A stretch of 64,000 nucleotides of DNA from Marinospirillum minutulum DSM 6287. Lineage in GTDB: Bacteria; Pseudomonadota; Gammaproteobacteria; Pseudomonadales; Halomonadaceae. The DNA lies in the NCBI RefSeq assembly GCF_000422325.1, contig NZ_AULO01000014.1:47029-111028 (forward strand). The letters are read 5' to 3'. The notes below the pieces were generated by a model. That model saw only the letters and a program-made list of their open reading frames with translations, had not been told where the DNA came from and searched no databases. Of this stretch, positions 28,154 through 40,115 are shown in pieces. How positions within the stretch are numbered: position 1 is the stretch's first letter; each line of letters begins with the position of its first letter. The position numbers were made by a program, and so were the translations under genes.

Positions 28154-30988
28154 GTGGCCTTGGATAAAATCCGCTTACGCGGAGCACGAACCCACAATCT
28201 GAAGAATATTTCGATTGAAATTCCACGTGATAAGCTCGTTGTTATTACCGGTCTTTCTGGCTCGGGTAAATCATCTCTCGCTTTTGATACACTTTATGCT
28301 GAAGGACAGCGCCGCTATGTAGAGTCGCTTTCAGCCTATGCTCGACAGTTTTTGTCGATGATGGAAAAGCCCGATATTGATCATATTGAAGGGCTTTCTC
28401 CTGCTATTTCCATAGAGCAAAAATCAACGTCCCATAACCCTCGCTCTACCGTGGGTACCATTACAGAAATTTATGACTATCTGCGCTTACTTTATGCACG
28501 CACAGGTATTCCTCGTTGTCCTGAACACCAAGTACCTTTAGAAGCTAAAACCGTATCTGAAATGGTAGATGAAGTACTTAAACTACCCGAAGAATCACGC
28601 ATTCTAATTTTAGCGCCTGTTATTCAAGACAGAAAAGGTGAGCATGTAAACCTTTTGGCCGACCTCCGTGCTCAGGGTTTTATTCGTGCCCGTATTGATG
28701 GTGCTGTTGTTGAGTTAGATGAAACTCCTACCCTAGATAAAAAACGCAAACACACCATTGAAGTGGTGGTTGACCGTTTGAAGGTTAAACCAGACCAACA
28801 ACTCCGCTTAGCCGAATCTTTTGAAACGGCCTTAAACCTTTCTGAAGGCTTGGCTTTGGTAAGTTTTATGGATGGTAACCAGCCAGATATGTTGTTTTCT
28901 GCCAGCTTTGCTTGCCCTCATTGCGGCTATGCAGTAGCTGAATTAGAACCTCGCATCTTCTCTTTTAATAACCCAGCTGGTGCCTGCCCTACTTGTGATG
29001 GCTTGGGTATGAAACAGTTTTTCGATGACCATAAACTGATAGTTGCACCTGAGCTTTCACTTGCAGAGGGGGTTATTAAAGGTTGGGATAGACGCAGTAT
29101 TTATTATTTTGGCCTGTTAAATAACCTTGCCCAGCATTACAACTTTGAATTAGAAACACCCTGGCAGCAGCTTCCCAATAAAATTCAACAAATTGTCTTG
29201 CACGGTAGTGGTACTGAAGAAATCGACTTTAGTTACATTAGTGATCGGGGTAAAAAAGTTTATAAAGCCCATCCTTTTGAAGGGGTGATTCCTAACTTAG
29301 AAAGGCGTTATCACGAAACTGAGTCCCTCAGCCTACGTGAAGACTTGTCTCGCCTTTTAACTACTCACGCCTGCCCAACGTGTAAAGGTAGTCGCCTTAA
29401 AGAAGCTTCTCGCAATGTGTATGTAGGTGAAACCACCTTACCTGAAGTTGTTAAAATGTCTTTAGGTGAAGCACGCGAATATTTTTCTGGGTTAAAGCTA
29501 ACAGGTCGCCGTGGTGAAATTGCCGTACGCATTCTGCAAGAAATTGTAGAGCGCCTAACCTTCTTAGTGAATGTGGGGCTGGATTACTTATCTTTAGACC
29601 GTAGCGCAGAAACACTGTCGGGTGGTGAAGCACAGCGCATACGCTTGGCTAGCCAAATTGGTGCTGGGCTAGTGGGTGTAATGTACATACTTGACGAACC
29701 ATCCATAGGCTTACACCAAAGAGACAACGAGCGCCTACTACAAACCCTTACCCACCTACGTGACCTAGGCAATACAGTAATAGTGGTTGAGCACGATGAA
29801 GACGCCATACGTCAGGCAGATTGGCTAATAGATATAGGCCCAGGTGCTGGTGTGCATGGCGGTCAAATTGTTGCACAGGGAACTCCTGCCGAGGTGATGG
29901 CGACTGAAGGTTCTATCACTGCTGATTATTTAACCGGCAGGCGTAAAATAGAAATTCCTTACCCACGCCATTTGAATAACCCAGAACAGCAATTAGTTAT
30001 TCACAAGGCTAGTGGTAATAATCTTAAAGAAACCACCGTTAGTATTCCCTTGGGTTTAATGACTTGCGTTACCGGTGTTTCAGGTTCAGGTAAATCAACC
30101 CTAATTAATGGCACTCTCTACCCTCATGCAGCCACCTTATTAAATGGCGCAACCACCTTAACACCCGAACCCTGTGCAGGCATTGAAGGCTTAGATTTGC
30201 TTGATAAAGTGATTGATATAGATCAAAGCCCCATAGGCCGCACACCCCGCTCAAACCCAGCAACCTACACTGGCATATTCACACCCATACGTGAACTCTT
30301 TGCAGGCACGCAAGAAGCGCGTTCTAGGGGTTATAAAATTGGACGTTTTAGCTTTAATGTTAAAGGCGGCCGTTGTGAAGCTTGCCAAGGTGATGGCTTA
30401 ATTAAAGTTGAAATGCACTTCCTTCCCGATATTTATGTGCCTTGTGATTTATGTAAGGCAAAACGCTATAACCGTGAAACCCTAGAAATTCGCTATAAAG
30501 GCAAAAATATCCATGAAGTGTTGGATATGACAATTGAAGAGGCACGGGAGTTCTTTACGGCCATTCCTGCAGTAGCTCGCCGCTTACAAACCCTAATGGA
30601 TGTAGGTTTGTCTTATATACGTTTAGGGCAAAGTGCTATTACCCTATCAGGTGGTGAAGCCCAACGAGTCAAACTGGCTAAGGAACTCGCAAAACGTGAT
30701 ACAGGTAAAACACTCTATATTTTAGATGAACCCACCACTGGGCTACATTTTGAAGATATACGTATGCTGTTAAATGTTTTGCATCGCTTAAGGGATCATG
30801 GCAATACATTAGTAATTATTGAACATAACTTGGATGTAATTAAAACAGCAGACTGGATAATTGATATAGGTCCAGAAGGTGGTAAAGGCGGTGGCCAATT
30901 AGTTGCAGAAGGCTCACCTGAAATGGTTGCTAAATGTGCAGCTTCTTACACTGGGCAGTTTTTAGCTAAAACTCTAGCAGCAAGTTAA
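28154..30988 (+). CDS. uvrA: UvrABC excinuclease subunit A
   Basis: Damage-recognition ATPase of nucleotide excision repair, 944 aa from the GTG at 28154. That start has AGGAG about 8 bp upstream, and the protein then begins [16 protein letters not shown] as in other UvrA proteins. The frame to 28058 adds 32 atypical residues. The two ABC modules show Walker A motifs GLSGSGKSS and GVSGSGKST and signatures [11 protein letters not shown] and [11 protein letters not shown]. Zinc-binding cysteine pairs are at CPHCGY/CPTCDG and CEACQG/CDLCKA. No LexA box was seen upstream. Confidence 0.96.
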   Translation: MALDKIRLRGARTHNLKNISIEIPRDKLVVITGLSGSGKSSLAFDTLYAEGQRRYVESLSAYARQFLSMMEKPDIDHIEGLSPAISIEQKSTSHNPRSTVGTITEIYDYLRLLYARTGIPRCPEHQVPLEAKTVSEMVDEVLKLPEESRILILAPVIQDRKGEHVNLLADLRAQGFIRARIDGAVVELDETPTLDKKRKHTIEVVVDRLKVKPDQQLRLAESFETALNLSEGLALVSFMDGNQPDMLFSASFACPHCGYAVAELEPRIFSFNNPAGACPTCDGLGMKQFFDDHKLIVAPELSLAEGVIKGWDRRSIYYFGLLNNLAQHYNFELETPWQQLPNKIQQIVLHGSGTEEIDFSYISDRGKKVYKAHPFEGVIPNLERRYHETESLSLREDLSRLLTTHACPTCKGSRLKEASRNVYVGETTLPEVVKMSLGEAREYFSGLKLTGRRGEIAVRILQEIVERLTFLVNVGLDYLSLDRSAETLSGGEAQRIRLASQIGAGLVGVMYILDEPSIGLHQRDNERLLQTLTHLRDLGNTVIVVEHDEDAIRQADWLIDIGPGAGVHGGQIVAQGTPAEVMATEGSITADYLTGRRKIEIPYPRHLNNPEQQLVIHKASGNNLKETTVSIPLGLMTCVTGVSGSGKSTLINGTLYPHAATLLNGATTLTPEPCAGIEGLDLLDKVIDIDQSPIGRTPRSNPATYTGIFTPIRELFAGTQEARSRGYKIGRFSFNVKGGRCEACQGDGLIKVEMHFLPDIYVPCDLCKAKRYNRETLEIRYKGKNIHEVLDMTIEEAREFFTAIPAVARRLQTLMDVGLSYIRLGQSAITLSGGEAQRVKLAKELAKRDTGKTLYILDEPTTGLHFEDIRMLLNVLHRLRDHGNTLVIIEHNLDVIKTADWIIDIGPEGGKGGGQLVAEGSPEMVAKCAASYTGQFLAKTLAAS

Positions 30989-31012
30989 AAGCTAAAAGTT
31001 TAAAACACATAA

Positions 31013-31041
31013 TAAAAAAACCGGCAAAAGCCGGTTTTTTA
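31013..31041. terminator. Bidirectional terminator between uvrA and rplQ
   Basis: AAAAAACCGGC / GCCGGTTTTTT with an AAAA loop serves both convergent genes: uvrA on the plus strand and the alpha operon on the minus strand. Confidence 0.9.
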
Positions 31042-31060
31042 TGGTTGATCAAGCAGCTAA

Positions 31061-31441
31061 TTATTCAGCAGCTTCAGAGGCCTCAGGGCGATCAACTAAC
31101 TCAACATAAGCCATAGGTGCACTGTCACCAGCACGCAAGCCGCATTTTAGAATGCGAACATAGCCACCAGGACGGGTAGCAAAGCGCTTACCTAGGTCTG
31201 TGAAAAGTTTACCCACAGCAGCATCAGAACCGGTACGAGCAAAAGCAAGACGACGGTTAGCAACACTGTCTACCTTGGCTAGAGTAATTAGCGGCTCGAT
31301 AACGCGACGCAATTCTTTAGCTTTTGGCAATGTAGTTTTAATTACTTCGTGTTCAACCAAAGAAACGCTCATGTTTTTAAACATGGCCTTACGGTGTGAA
31401 CTATTACGATTTAGCTTACGACCACTCTTACGATGACGCAT
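31061..31441 (-). CDS. rplQ: 50S ribosomal protein L17
   Basis: 126-aa large-subunit protein near the exit tunnel. The start [17 protein letters not shown] is diagnostic. It is the last gene of the alpha operon, 40 bp after rpoA, and is followed by a terminator. Confidence 0.98.
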   Translation of the reverse strand: MRHRKSGRKLNRNSSHRKAMFKNMSVSLVEHEVIKTTLPKAKELRRVIEPLITLAKVDSVANRRLAFARTGSDAAVGKLFTDLGKRFATRPGGYVRILKCGLRAGDSAPMAYVELVDRPEASEAAE

Positions 31442-31481
31442 TGTCGTTTATCCTTTCAAACCTTTGGACTTGAATTGACGC

Positions 31482-32483
31482 TTAGGCAGTTGCCTTGTCG
31501 TCGTTCTTTAAACTAGCGGGTGGCCAGTTCTCTAACCGCATACCCAGTGATAAGCCACGGGCTGCAAGAACATCCTTGATTTCAGTCAGGGACTTTTTAC
31601 CCAAGTTAGGTGTCTTCAACAGCTCAACTTCTGTACGCTGAATAAGATCGCCAATGTAGTAAATATTCTCGGCTTTTAGGCAATTAGCAGAACGAACAGT
31701 CAATTCAAGATCATCCACCGGACGTAATAGGACAGGATCAATTTGATCTTCCTCTTCTTCCGGCTCTTGTTGGTTATCTGCTTCTAGATCAACAAAAGCA
31801 GCTAGCTGCTCTTGTAGGATAGTGGCAGCACGTCGGATCGATTCTTCAGGATCCAAAGTACCATCAGTTTCCAATTCTAGAACCAGCTTATCTAGGTCTG
31901 TACGCTGCTCTACACGAGCGGCTTCAACAGTATAAGCAACCCGAGTTACTGGACTAAAAGTAGCATCTAACGCTAGACGACCGATAGGACGAGTTTCGTC
32001 TTCATCAGCCTGACGAGCATCAGCCGCAACATAGCCACGGCCAGACTGTACACGCAAGGTCATGTTTAATGATGCACCTGCATTTAAGTTGGCAATAACT
32101 AGATCTGGGTTAATGATCTCTATATCGTGATCACCTTTGATGTCACCAGCAGTAACAACACCCGGGCCTTTTTTGCTCAGCGTCAGAATAGCTTCATCAC
32201 GGCTGAACATTTTCACCGCAACTTGCTTAAGATTCAAAAGGATCTCGATAACATCCTCTTGAACACCTTCAATAGCACTGTATTCGTGCTCAACCCCTTC
32301 TATATCCGCCTCGACAATGGCGCAACCGGGCATCGAAGAAAGAAGAATACGACGCAGAGCATTCCCTAGGGTATGTCCGAAACCACGCTCGAAAGGTTCA
32401 AGAATGATTTTTGCACGAGTCGGACTAATGGTCTCGACTTTTATGTCACGAGGGCGAAGAAACTCTGTCACTGAACGCTGCAT
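31482..32483 (-). CDS. rpoA: RNA polymerase alpha subunit
   Basis: 333-aa subunit that nucleates RNA polymerase assembly. The N-terminal dimerisation domain (about 1-235) includes [20 protein letters not shown]. The C-terminal domain (about 250-325) binds UP elements and activators, with the helix-hairpin-helix region [19 protein letters not shown]. An acidic linker (EPEEEEDQ) joins them. It sits between rpsD and rplQ in the usual alpha operon. Confidence 0.98.
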   Translation of the reverse strand: MQRSVTEFLRPRDIKVETISPTRAKIILEPFERGFGHTLGNALRRILLSSMPGCAIVEADIEGVEHEYSAIEGVQEDVIEILLNLKQVAVKMFSRDEAILTLSKKGPGVVTAGDIKGDHDIEIINPDLVIANLNAGASLNMTLRVQSGRGYVAADARQADEDETRPIGRLALDATFSPVTRVAYTVEAARVEQRTDLDKLVLELETDGTLDPEESIRRAATILQEQLAAFVDLEADNQQEPEEEEDQIDPVLLRPVDDLELTVRSANCLKAENIYYIGDLIQRTEVELLKTPNLGKKSLTEIKDVLAARGLSLGMRLENWPPASLKNDDKATA

Positions 32484-32519
32484 AGAAACACCTGTTTAGC
32501 TGCCTGACGGTTACCCCAA

Positions 32520-33140
32520 TTACTTGGAGTAAAGCTCGACGATAAGGTTTTCGTTAATTTCACCAGATAAATCAGTACGCTCAGGCTTAGACTTGAAAGT
32601 ACCTTCTAACTTAGTGGAATCAACCTCAACCCAGGAAACGTCAGAACGCTGACCAGACAGTTGCAATGCGCTTTTAATGCGTAGCTGCTGTTTTGCCTTC
32701 TCACGCACGGCTATGACATCACCGGGCTGAACCTGGTAAGAAGGAACATTAACTGTCTTACCATTAACTGTAAGTGACTTATGGCTAACTAACTGACGTG
32801 CTTCTGCACGCGTAGAGCCAAAGCCCATACGATAAACTACGTTATCTAAACGCGCTTCTAGAAGTTGCAGGAGGTTTTCACCCGTTGCACCCTTTAGTCG
32901 AGCTGCTGATTTATAGTAGTTACGGAACTGCTTTTCTAGTACGCCGTACATACGACGAACTTTTTGCTTTTCACGGAGCTGTAAACCGTAGTCAGATAGA
33001 CGACTACGACGCTGACCGTGTTGACCAGGTACTGATTCAGACTTACATTTCTTTTCGTAAGCAGTTACACCACTCTTGAGTAGTAAATCTGTTCCCTCAC
33101 GACGAGAGAGTTTACATTTTGGACCTAAGTAACGAGCCAT
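32520..33140 (-). CDS. rpsD: 30S ribosomal protein S4
   Basis: 206-aa primary 16S-binding assembly protein and, in E. coli, translational repressor of the alpha operon. The start [19 protein letters not shown] and the S4 RNA-binding domain ([20 protein letters not shown]) are clear. It lies 12 bp after rpsK. Confidence 0.98.
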   Translation of the reverse strand: MARYLGPKCKLSRREGTDLLLKSGVTAYEKKCKSESVPGQHGQRRSRLSDYGLQLREKQKVRRMYGVLEKQFRNYYKSAARLKGATGENLLQLLEARLDNVVYRMGFGSTRAEARQLVSHKSLTVNGKTVNVPSYQVQPGDVIAVREKAKQQLRIKSALQLSGQRSDVSWVEVDSTKLEGTFKSKPERTDLSGEINENLIVELYSK

Positions 33141-33152
33141 GAGTCTGCCTCC

Positions 33153-33536
33153 TTATACGCGGCGTTTCTTCGGTGGACGACAACCGTTGTGTGGAATCGG
33201 GGTCACATCAGTAATATTGGTAACCTTGAAACCAGCAGCGTTCAGGGCACGAACAGCAGATTCACGACCAGGGCCAGGGCCCTTAACCATAACATCTACG
33301 TTCTTCAGACCATACTCGGCTGCCGCATTAGCGGCACGTTCACTAGCAACCTGTGCTGCGAACGGGGTGCTCTTACGAGAACCACGAAAACCCGAACCAC
33401 CGGCTGTAGCCCAAGATAGGGTGTTGCCCTGGCGGTCAGTTATCGTAATGATGGTGTTGTTAAAAGAGGCGTGGATATGGGCAATCCCATCCACCACCGA
33501 CTTTTTAACTTTTTTACGAGTACGCGGGTTAGCCAT
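33153..33536 (-). CDS. rpsK: 30S ribosomal protein S11
   Basis: 127-aa platform protein of the small subunit. Motifs include [17 protein letters not shown] and a C-terminus ending in RPPKKRRV. Upstream gene is rpsM, 60 bp away. Confidence 0.98.
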   Translation of the reverse strand: MANPRTRKKVKKSVVDGIAHIHASFNNTIITITDRQGNTLSWATAGGSGFRGSRKSTPFAAQVASERAANAAAEYGLKNVDVMVKGPGPGRESAVRALNAAGFKVTNITDVTPIPHNGCRPPKKRRV

Positions 33537-33596
33537 AGTACTTTTTTTCCTGAATATTCACGAATGAGCGTGCATTAAAACTACACGCACATTAGC

Positions 33597-33953
33597 TTAT
33601 TTACGAATTGGTTTACGCGGGCCTTTACGGGTACGCGCATTAGTTTTGGTGCGCTGACCACGAACCGGTAGGTTGCGACGGTGGCGAATACCACGGTTAC
33701 AGCCTAGGTCCATCAGACGCTTAATACTCATGGTAACTTCACGACGCAGGTCACCTTCAACGGTGTAAGCTGCCACTTCGCCACGAAGTGTGTCTAGTTC
33801 TTCAACTGACAAGTCACCAATTTTTCGAGTGGGCTCTATTCCGGACTTCTTGCAAATAGCCATAGAAGTCGTTTTGCCAACACCATAAATATAGGTTAGC
33901 GAGATAACTGCATGTTTGTTATCCGGAATGTTGACACCAGCAATACGTGCCAT
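33597..33953 (-). CDS. rpsM: 30S ribosomal protein S13
   Basis: 118-aa head protein contacting the P-site tRNA and the 50S subunit ([19 protein letters not shown]; basic tail ending GPRKPIRK). It is the first gene of the alpha operon and follows a 135-bp gap that holds its own promoter and a leader, where S4 feedback would be expected. Confidence 0.98.
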   Translation of the reverse strand: MARIAGVNIPDNKHAVISLTYIYGVGKTTSMAICKKSGIEPTRKIGDLSVEELDTLRGEVAAYTVEGDLRREVTMSIKRLMDLGCNRGIRHRRNLPVRGQRTKTNARTRKGPRKPIRK

Positions 33954-34019
33954 TCAAATTTCTCCGATTCCAAGCCGGTAAAAGCCGACTCCAGTTTTTA
34001 TGTCCATAAAGGGCGAAAA

Positions 34020-34054
34020 AGCATACCCCTTGATAAGAAAAATATCAAGGGGTA
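34020..34054 (-). promoter_or_regulatory. Alpha operon promoter embedded in a perfect inverted repeat
   Basis: On the minus strand a TTGATA -35 (34043-34048) is 17 bp from a TATGCT -10 (34020-34025). Two perfect 12-bp arms (34024-34035 and 34043-34054, core TACCCCTTGATA) with a 7-nt loop overlap the promoter, so the -35 lies inside one arm. In RNA read through from rpmJ the same bases form a strong hairpin followed by TGCTTTTTC, which could act as a terminator of the spc operon. Confidence 0.75.
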
Positions 34055-34088
34055 GCTTTGCAAGACCTTTTATGGTCCTGTCCAGAGA

Positions 34089-34202
34089 TTAACCCTGGCG
34101 CTGTTTGTGACGCGGTTCAATACAGATAACACGTACTGATCCACGACGACGAATGATCTTACAGTTACGACAGATCTTTTTTACAGATGCACGAACTTTC
34201 AT
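34089..34202 (-). CDS. rpmJ: 50S ribosomal protein L36
   Basis: 37-aa protein beginning [15 protein letters not shown] and ending EPRHKQRQG. The zinc ligands C-x2-C, C and H are retained (CRNC, VIC, PRH), so this is the zinc-binding form. It lies 30 bp after secY, the usual end of the spc operon. Confidence 0.97.
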   Translation of the reverse strand: MKVRASVKKICRNCKIIRRRGSVRVICIEPRHKQRQG

Positions 34203-34232
34203 CTTCTACTCCTACCTTTCAAGCTGTCTGCC

Positions 34233-35561
34233 TTAGCGACGTCCATAGCTTTTAAGGTTAGCTTTTTTAAGCAAAGACTGATTCTGATACTGGTGCGACA
34301 TCATGTGTGACTGGAGCTGAGCCATGAAATCCATTACTACAACTACGACGATCAAAAGTGATGTACCGCCGACATAGAAAGGAATATTCCAAGCCACCTG
34401 CAGAAACTGAGGCATCAGTGAAACAGCCGTGATATACAGTGCACCGAACAGGGTTAGGCGTGTTACCACCCCATCAATGTATTTTGCTGTTTGTTCACCA
34501 GGACGTATACCGGGTAAAAAAGCACCTGATTTTTTCAGATTTTCAGCAATTTCTTTGGGGTTAAACATGAGTGCTGTATAAAAGAAGCAGAAGAATACAA
34601 CACTGAGTGCAAAAAGCAAGATATAGAGTGGAGCACCTGGCGCAAGTAGCTGCGACAAGTCCTGCAACAAACCAAAACCTTCAGCACTTCCAAACCATTG
34701 TCCTATGGACGCAGGGAACAACAGGATACTTGAAGCAAAAATGGGAGGAATTACACCAGCCATATTCACTTTTAACGGCAAGTGATTAGATTGTGCTGCA
34801 TAAACTTGATTGCCCACTTGGCGCTTAGCGTAGTTAACCGTAACACGGCGTTGACCACGTTCAATAAACACCACAAAGGCAATGGTTGCTACACCTAGAA
34901 CACCAATCACTAAAAGCGGGATTAGATTCCAAGAACCTTCACTACGGGCTACTTCTAGGGAGCTGCCGATTGCACCAGGCAAGCCTGCCACGATACCGGA
35001 AAAAATTAACAAAGAAATACCGTTACCGATACCTCTTTCTGTAATCTGCTCACCCAACCACATTAGGAAGACTGCACCACAAACCAGTGTTGTTACCGCT
35101 ACAAAGTAAAACCCGAAGTTCGCCATGTAGACGACGCCACTTTGCCCGGCCAAACCTACTGACATACCTATCGCTTGGAAAATAGCCAATACTACAGTGC
35201 CGTAGCGTGTGTATTGGTTAATTTTACGGCGACCGGCTTCACCTTCTTTTTTCAGTGCTTCAAGCTTAGGTACAACAGCTGAAAGCAACTGCATGATTAT
35301 CGAAGCTGAAATGTAGGGCATAATACCCAAAGCTAAGATACTCATGTTTTCAAGTGCACCACCCGAGAACATGTTGAACATGTCTAGAATGGTGCCTTTG
35401 TTTTGTTCGAAGATAGCAGCAAGTTGGTCAGGATTAATACCAGGCACAGGCACGTGAGCACCTAGGCGATAAACTAATATCGCTAAGAAAACAAACCTTA
35501 GACGTATCCAAAGTTCACTCATGCCACCTTGCTTACCTGGTAGGGTTCCTGGTTTTGCCAT
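34233..35561 (-). CDS. secY: Protein translocase channel subunit SecY
   Basis: 442-aa inner-membrane protein with ten helices that forms the Sec channel with SecE and SecG. Family motifs include [20 protein letters not shown] at the start and the cytosolic loop [15 protein letters not shown]. It lies 14 bp after rplO, in the usual spc operon position; secE is located separately at 60865 in this window. Confidence 0.98.
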   Translation of the reverse strand: MAKPGTLPGKQGGMSELWIRLRFVFLAILVYRLGAHVPVPGINPDQLAAIFEQNKGTILDMFNMFSGGALENMSILALGIMPYISASIIMQLLSAVVPKLEALKKEGEAGRRKINQYTRYGTVVLAIFQAIGMSVGLAGQSGVVYMANFGFYFVAVTTLVCGAVFLMWLGEQITERGIGNGISLLIFSGIVAGLPGAIGSSLEVARSEGSWNLIPLLVIGVLGVATIAFVVFIERGQRRVTVNYAKRQVGNQVYAAQSNHLPLKVNMAGVIPPIFASSILLFPASIGQWFGSAEGFGLLQDLSQLLAPGAPLYILLFALSVVFFCFFYTALMFNPKEIAENLKKSGAFLPGIRPGEQTAKYIDGVVTRLTLFGALYITAVSLMPQFLQVAWNIPFYVGGTSLLIVVVVVMDFMAQLQSHMMSHQYQNQSLLKKANLKSYGRR

Positions 35562-35575
35562 TTCGTCCTCGACTT

Positions 35576-36010
35576 CTAGTCTTCGACTTTACCGCCAGCC
35601 GCTTCGATAGCCGCACGTGCACCCTTAGTGGCTTTTACACCCTGTAGGGTAACAGCACGGTCGATTTCACCGGACAGAATTACTTTAACGTACAGTATGG
35701 AATCTTTGATTACATCTGCATCTTTTAAAGTTTGTAGAGTAACTAGTTCACCATCAACTTTGGCAATTTCATGTAAACGCACTTCTGCAGACAAAGGTGC
35801 TTTTACTGAAGTAAAACCAAACTTAGGTAGACGGCGCTGAAGGGGCATCTGACCACCTTCAAAACCTGGAGCTACTGTACCGCCTGAACGCGATTTCTGA
35901 CCTTTATGGCCGTGACCACCGGTTTTACCCAGGCCACTACCAATACCGCGACCAACGCGCTTACCCGCAGGCTTAGAGCCTGGTGCCGGGCTTAGATCGT
36001 TTAAATGCAT
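35576..36010 (-). CDS. rplO: 50S ribosomal protein L15
   Basis: 144-aa late-assembly protein with the Gly-rich N-terminal region ([19 protein letters not shown]). It lies 3 bp after rpmD. Confidence 0.98.
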   Translation of the reverse strand: MHLNDLSPAPGSKPAGKRVGRGIGSGLGKTGGHGHKGQKSRSGGTVAPGFEGGQMPLQRRLPKFGFTSVKAPLSAEVRLHEIAKVDGELVTLQTLKDADVIKDSILYVKVILSGEIDRAVTLQGVKATKGARAAIEAAGGKVED

Positions 36011-36013
36011 GAT

Positions 36014-36193
36014 TTAAGCTCCTTCAACCTGCAGCAAGTAGTTGACCTTATTGATCATGCCACGTACTGAAGGCGTGTCTTCCACTTCGACCTGATGGCC
36101 GATGCGGCGTAGACCAAGACCTTTAACACACAGCTTATGCTTTGGCAAAACGCCAATGGGGCTGCGTACCAAAGTTACTTTAATTTTCGCCAT
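36014..36193 (-). CDS. rpmD: 50S ribosomal protein L30
   Basis: 59-aa protein ([19 protein letters not shown], ending QVEGA) of the usual length. It lies between rpsE and rplO, with 4 and 3 bp gaps. Confidence 0.97.
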   Translation of the reverse strand: MAKIKVTLVRSPIGVLPKHKLCVKGLGLRRIGHQVEVEDTPSVRGMINKVNYLLQVEGA

Positions 36194-36197
36194 GGTA

Positions 36198-36698
36198 TTA
36201 CCCCAGAATGTCTTCTACGGTCTTGCCGCGCTTAGCAGCAATGTCTTCTGGTGCTTGCATAGCAACCAGACCCTTAATCGTGGCACGAACTACGTTTACT
36301 GGATTAGTAGAACCGTAGATCTTAGCCAAAACGTTGTGCACACCAGCTAACTCTAATACTGAACGCATCGCACCACCGGCGATAACACCCGTACCTTCAG
36401 AAGCTGGCTGCATGAAGACTTTAGAGGCTCCATGTGCTGCACGGACAGGGTGCTGCAAAGTAGTACCGTCTAGTTTAACGGTTACCATATTGCGGCGTGC
36501 CTGCTCCATTGCTTTTTGAATCGCAACAGGCACTTCACGCGCCTTGCCACGACCAAAACCAACGCGGCCTTTGCCGTCACCAACCACAGTTAAGGCTGTG
36601 AACGCAAAAATACGTCCACCCTTAACCACTTTGGCGACACGGTTAACCTGAACAAGACGTTCTTGCAGGTCACCGGCTGTTTTTTCGTTATTCGCCAT
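36198..36698 (-). CDS. rpsE: 30S ribosomal protein S5
   Basis: 166-aa protein with the double-stranded RNA-binding-like domain ([19 protein letters not shown]) and the S5 C-terminal domain. It affects decoding accuracy. 11 bp after rplR. Confidence 0.98.
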   Translation of the reverse strand: MANNEKTAGDLQERLVQVNRVAKVVKGGRIFAFTALTVVGDGKGRVGFGRGKAREVPVAIQKAMEQARRNMVTVKLDGTTLQHPVRAAHGASKVFMQPASEGTGVIAGGAMRSVLELAGVHNVLAKIYGSTNPVNVVRATIKGLVAMQAPEDIAAKRGKTVEDILG

Positions 36699-36709
36699 TG
36701 TTACACCCT

Positions 36710-37060
36710 TTAGAATTCTAGGCCGCCTTCACGTGCCGCATCAGCTAGGGCTTTTACGCGACCATGATACTTAAAACCACCACGATCAAAAGCAACAGCA
36801 TTGATGCCAGCAGCTTTAGCACGTTCAGCGATTAGCTTGCCAACCTTAGTGGCGGCTTCGATATTACCAGTCGTACCAGTACGCAGACTTCCGTCAAGAG
36901 TAGAGGCGCTCGCTAAAACTTGGCCTCCATCTGCAGAAATTATCTGTGCATAGATGTGACGCGGTGTGCGATTAACACACAAGCGCACTGCACCTAGCTC
37001 GCGGATTTTGGCGCGGGCACGGCGGGCACGACGTAAACGAGATTCTTTCTTCGCGTTCAT
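36710..37060 (-). CDS. rplR: 50S ribosomal protein L18
   Basis: 116-aa 5S rRNA-binding protein ([20 protein letters not shown]; ends [11 protein letters not shown]). 9 bp after rplF. Confidence 0.98.
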   Translation of the reverse strand: MNAKKESRLRRARRARAKIRELGAVRLCVNRTPRHIYAQIISADGGQVLASASTLDGSLRTGTTGNIEAATKVGKLIAERAKAAGINAVAFDRGGFKYHGRVKALADAAREGGLEF

Positions 37061-37069
37061 AACCCTGCC

Positions 37070-37606
37070 TTACTTCTTCTTGGCTTCTTTACGACGAACT
37101 AGTTCATCGCTATAGCGGATGCCCTTGCCTTTATAAGGCTCTGGACGGCGGTAGTTACGGATCTCTGCAGCACACTGGCCAAGAACTTGCTTGTCAGCGC
37201 CCTTAAGAATAATAAGGGTATTGCTAGGAGTTTCTGCACTAATACCTTCAGGTAGGGTGTAATCCACCGGATGGGAGAAGCCCAAGGTAAGATTAATTGT
37301 TTGCCCTTTGGCTTGCGCACGGTAACCAACACCTGTGATCTCAAGGTTTTTTGTAAAACCTTCAGAAACACCAATCACCATATTATTGATGAGTGAACGG
37401 GTGGTACCAGCAAGTGCCCAGGCAGCCTTGTTGTTCGGGTTGCTAGGAGCAACCGTCACAGTTTTGTCTTCCACTTTAACTTCAACCAAATTAGTTAGGT
37501 CTAGCTCAAGTGTGCCATTGGCACCTTTTACAGTTACCTTGCTGTCACTAAGTTTAAACTCAACAGCAGCTGGCAATTCTATCGATTGTTTTGCAATGCG
37601 GGACAT
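37070..37606 (-). CDS. rplF: 50S ribosomal protein L6
   Basis: 178 aa from the ATG at 37606 ([17 protein letters not shown]), which has AGGGGAAG upstream. The frame to 37663 only adds a 19-residue extension running back into rpsH, so I rejected it. Two L6 repeats are visible, ending with [19 protein letters not shown]. Confidence 0.97.
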   Translation of the reverse strand: MSRIAKQSIELPAAVEFKLSDSKVTVKGANGTLELDLTNLVEVKVEDKTVTVAPSNPNNKAAWALAGTTRSLINNMVIGVSEGFTKNLEITGVGYRAQAKGQTINLTLGFSHPVDYTLPEGISAETPSNTLIILKGADKQVLGQCAAEIRNYRRPEPYKGKGIRYSDELVRRKEAKKK

Positions 37607-37619
37607 TTTACTCTTCCCC

Positions 37620-38012
37620 TTAGAACACGGTGCAGATGACTTCGCCACCGACACCGGCCGCACGAGCTGCGCGATCTGTCATCACACCTTTAGAGGTGGA
37701 AACAATCGCAACGCCTAAACCAGCATTAACTTTAGGAAGATTACTCTTACCTTTGTAGCTACGCAGACTTGGCTTGCTAACACGTTCGATCTTTTCGATG
37801 ACCGCTTTGCCTTCAAAATACTTCAAGGTTACAGTCAGTTCGGGTTTGACATCACCCTGGACCTGATAGTCCACGACGTATCCCTCTTCTTTAAGCACTC
37901 TAGCAACTTCGATTTTCATCTTAGAAGACGGCATGGTAACCGTCTCTTTAGTTGCCATCTGTGCATTGCGAATACGGGTAACCATATCCGCCAGGGTGTC
38001 TTGCATACTCAT
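37620..38012 (-). CDS. rpsH: 30S ribosomal protein S8
   Basis: 130-aa primary 16S-binding protein ([18 protein letters not shown]). In E. coli S8 represses the spc operon by binding near the rplE start. Confidence 0.98.
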   Translation of the reverse strand: MSMQDTLADMVTRIRNAQMATKETVTMPSSKMKIEVARVLKEEGYVVDYQVQGDVKPELTVTLKYFEGKAVIEKIERVSKPSLRSYKGKSNLPKVNAGLGVAIVSTSKGVMTDRAARAAGVGGEVICTVF

Positions 38013-38036
38013 TCGCTTTGCACTCCTGGATCCTGC

Positions 38037-38342
38037 TTACCAGCTGGACTTGCGCAGACCGGGAACATCGCCACGCATAGCTGCTCTACGCAGTGCGGTG
38101 CGGCCCAGGCCGAACTTGTTATAGAAACCATGCGGACGACCAGTTTCGCGGCAGCGATTACGCTGACGTGATTGACTAGAGTCGCGTGGCAGCTTCTGGA
38201 GTTGCTGAAGTGCAGCCCACTGATCTTCTTCTGAAGTCTGTGGGTTAACAATTATTGCTTTCAGCTCAGCACGCTTTGCAGCGTACTTTTCTACCAGTTT
38301 GGCGCGCTTCAGCTCACGCTGAATCATTGATACCTTCGCCAT
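38037..38342 (-). CDS. rpsN: 30S ribosomal protein S14
   Basis: 101-aa long form without the zinc cysteine motif, ending [13 protein letters not shown] (VPGLRKSSW). The zinc-independent type is normal for this group. 10 bp after rplE. Confidence 0.98.
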   Translation of the reverse strand: MAKVSMIQRELKRAKLVEKYAAKRAELKAIIVNPQTSEEDQWAALQQLQKLPRDSSQSRQRNRCRETGRPHGFYNKFGLGRTALRRAAMRGDVPGLRKSSW

Positions 38343-38352
38343 CTAAATCCCC

Positions 38353-38892
38353 TTACTTCTTGAACGGAAAGCCAAGTGCAGTTAATAGCGCACGGCCTTC
38401 GTCATTGTTACGGGCAGTAGTGGTGATGGTGATATCTAATCCTCTCACTTTGTCAACTTTATCATAGTTGATTTCAGGGAAGATGATTTGTTCACGCACA
38501 CCCATGCTGTAGTTACCACGACCGTCAAAAGACTTGGGGTTTAGGCCACGGAAGTCACGAATACGAGGAATCGCAACATCAACTAGGCGGTCGAGGAAAT
38601 CCCACATACGCTCTTGGCGTAGGGTTACTTTACAACCAATTGGCCAATCTTCACGAACTTTAAAGCCTGCGATAGATTTACGAGCCTTGGTTATAAGTAC
38701 TTTTTGCCCACTTAATTTTTCTAAATCTGCAACAGCGTTATCCATTAGCTTTTTATCGCTAAGTGCTTCACCCACACCCATATTAAGCGTGATTTTGGTG
38801 ATGCGAGGAACTTCCATTACATTTTTTAAGCCAAGCTCTTCTTTCAGTTTGGCTGCTACTTCTTTACTGTAAAGCTCTTTCAATCTAGCCAT
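38353..38892 (-). CDS. rplE: 50S ribosomal protein L5
   Basis: 179-aa 5S rRNA-binding protein ([36 protein letters not shown]). 17 bp after rplX. Confidence 0.98.
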   Translation of the reverse strand: MARLKELYSKEVAAKLKEELGLKNVMEVPRITKITLNMGVGEALSDKKLMDNAVADLEKLSGQKVLITKARKSIAGFKVREDWPIGCKVTLRQERMWDFLDRLVDVAIPRIRDFRGLNPKSFDGRGNYSMGVREQIIFPEINYDKVDKVRGLDITITTTARNNDEGRALLTALGFPFKK

Positions 38893-38909
38893 ACTGATAC
38901 CTGACTTGA

Positions 38910-39227
38910 TTACGCGCCGATCTCTGTTTGAGTCGACTTGAAAATACGTACCTTGGAACCATCGTCCAGGACCTTGAACCCTACTCGATCAGCCTTGCCA
39001 GTTTCTTTATTGAAAATGGCAACATTGGAAGCATGAATGGGCGCTTCGCGCTCAATAATACCGCCAGGTTGATTGGCGTAGGGGTTTGGGCGGGTGTGAC
39101 GCTTGATCATATTCACACCGGACACCACAAAGCGATCATCATTTAGAACACGCTTTATTGTGCCACGCTTACCCTTGTCTTTGCCTGCTATGACGATCAC
39201 TTCATCGTCACGTTTAATCTTGCGCAT
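38910..39227 (-). CDS. rplX: 50S ribosomal protein L24
   Basis: 105-aa assembly initiator with an N-terminal KOW motif ([20 protein letters not shown]). 15 bp after rplN. Confidence 0.98.
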   Translation of the reverse strand: MRKIKRDDEVIVIAGKDKGKRGTIKRVLNDDRFVVSGVNMIKRHTRPNPYANQPGGIIEREAPIHASNVAIFNKETGKADRVGFKVLDDGSKVRIFKSTQTEIGA

Positions 39228-39242
39228 ATCCGGCCTCGCTCC

Positions 39243-39611
39243 TTACAGCACTTCAGGTGCCAAGGAAATGATCTTCATGAACTTATCACCGCGCAGCTCA
39301 CGTGTTACCGGACCAAAAATACGGGTACCCATAGGGGCATCCTTACCATCGAGAATAACGGCAGCATTGCCATCAAATCGAATAGCTGATCCGTCTGGAC
39401 GACGAACTGCAGCCCTAGTGCGGACTACAACGGCTTTAAGGACTTGGCCCTTTTTCACCTTACCACGCGGAATGGCATCTTTAACGGTGACCTTAATGAT
39501 GTCACCAACACGTGCATAACGACGATGTGAACCGCCTAGCACTTTGATGCACATGACACGTTTGGCACCACTATTGTCAGCAACATCCAGCATTGATTGT
39601 GTCTGAATCAT
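39243..39611 (-). CDS. rplN: 50S ribosomal protein L14
   Basis: 122-aa subunit-interface protein ([20 protein letters not shown]). First gene of the spc section, 44 bp after rpsQ; no clear separate promoter was read in that gap. Confidence 0.98.
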   Translation of the reverse strand: MIQTQSMLDVADNSGAKRVMCIKVLGGSHRRYARVGDIIKVTVKDAIPRGKVKKGQVLKAVVVRTRAAVRRPDGSAIRFDGNAAVILDGKDAPMGTRIFGPVTRELRGDKFMKIISLAPEVL

Positions 39612-39655
39612 AATCTATCTCCAAACTTGAACAGTTTTAGAGTATCTGAGTTTCC

Positions 39656-39922
39656 TCAGATACCTTTAACCTGTTCAACAATCTCAACCAGTTTCCAGGA
39701 TTTGGTCTTAGAAATCGGACGCGTTTCCTGGATGGTTACGGTGTCACCCATGCGAGCGGTGTTTTTCTCGTCATGTGCATGTAGCTTAGTGGAGCGGCGA
39801 ACATATTTACCGTACAGAGGATGAGCAACGCTGCGCTCGATCATAACGATAATGGATTTCTCCATTTTGTCGCTAACCACCTTACCGGTGACAGTTTTAG
39901 CTTTCTTTTCGACTTCGGCCAT
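39656..39922 (-). CDS. rpsQ: 30S ribosomal protein S17
   Basis: 88-aa OB-fold 16S-binding protein ([20 protein letters not shown]). Last gene of the S10 section; starts one base after rpmC. Confidence 0.98.
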   Translation of the reverse strand: MAEVEKKAKTVTGKVVSDKMEKSIIVMIERSVAHPLYGKYVRRSTKLHAHDEKNTARMGDTVTIQETRPISKTKSWKLVEIVEQVKGI

Positions 39923-39923
39923 T

Positions 39924-40115
39924 TTAGTTACCCGCCTTATCGTTCAGCACGGTTTTAATACGTGCAATATCACGGCGCAATTGCTTGAGCAAATGCGATT
40001 GGCCAAGTTGGCCGGTCACTTTGCGCATGCGTAGCTGAAATTGCTCACGTAACAAGTTGTGCAACTGTTCGTTAAGCTCATCTGCAGTCTTGCCGCGTAA
40101 TTCTTGAGCATTCAT
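39924..40115 (-). CDS. rpmC: 50S ribosomal protein L29
   Basis: 63-aa helical hairpin protein at the exit tunnel, the docking site for trigger factor and SRP ([18 protein letters not shown]). Its ATG overlaps the rplP stop (TAATG). Confidence 0.98.
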   Translation of the reverse strand: MNAQELRGKTADELNEQLHNLLREQFQLRMRKVTGQLGQSHLLKQLRRDIARIKTVLNDKAGN

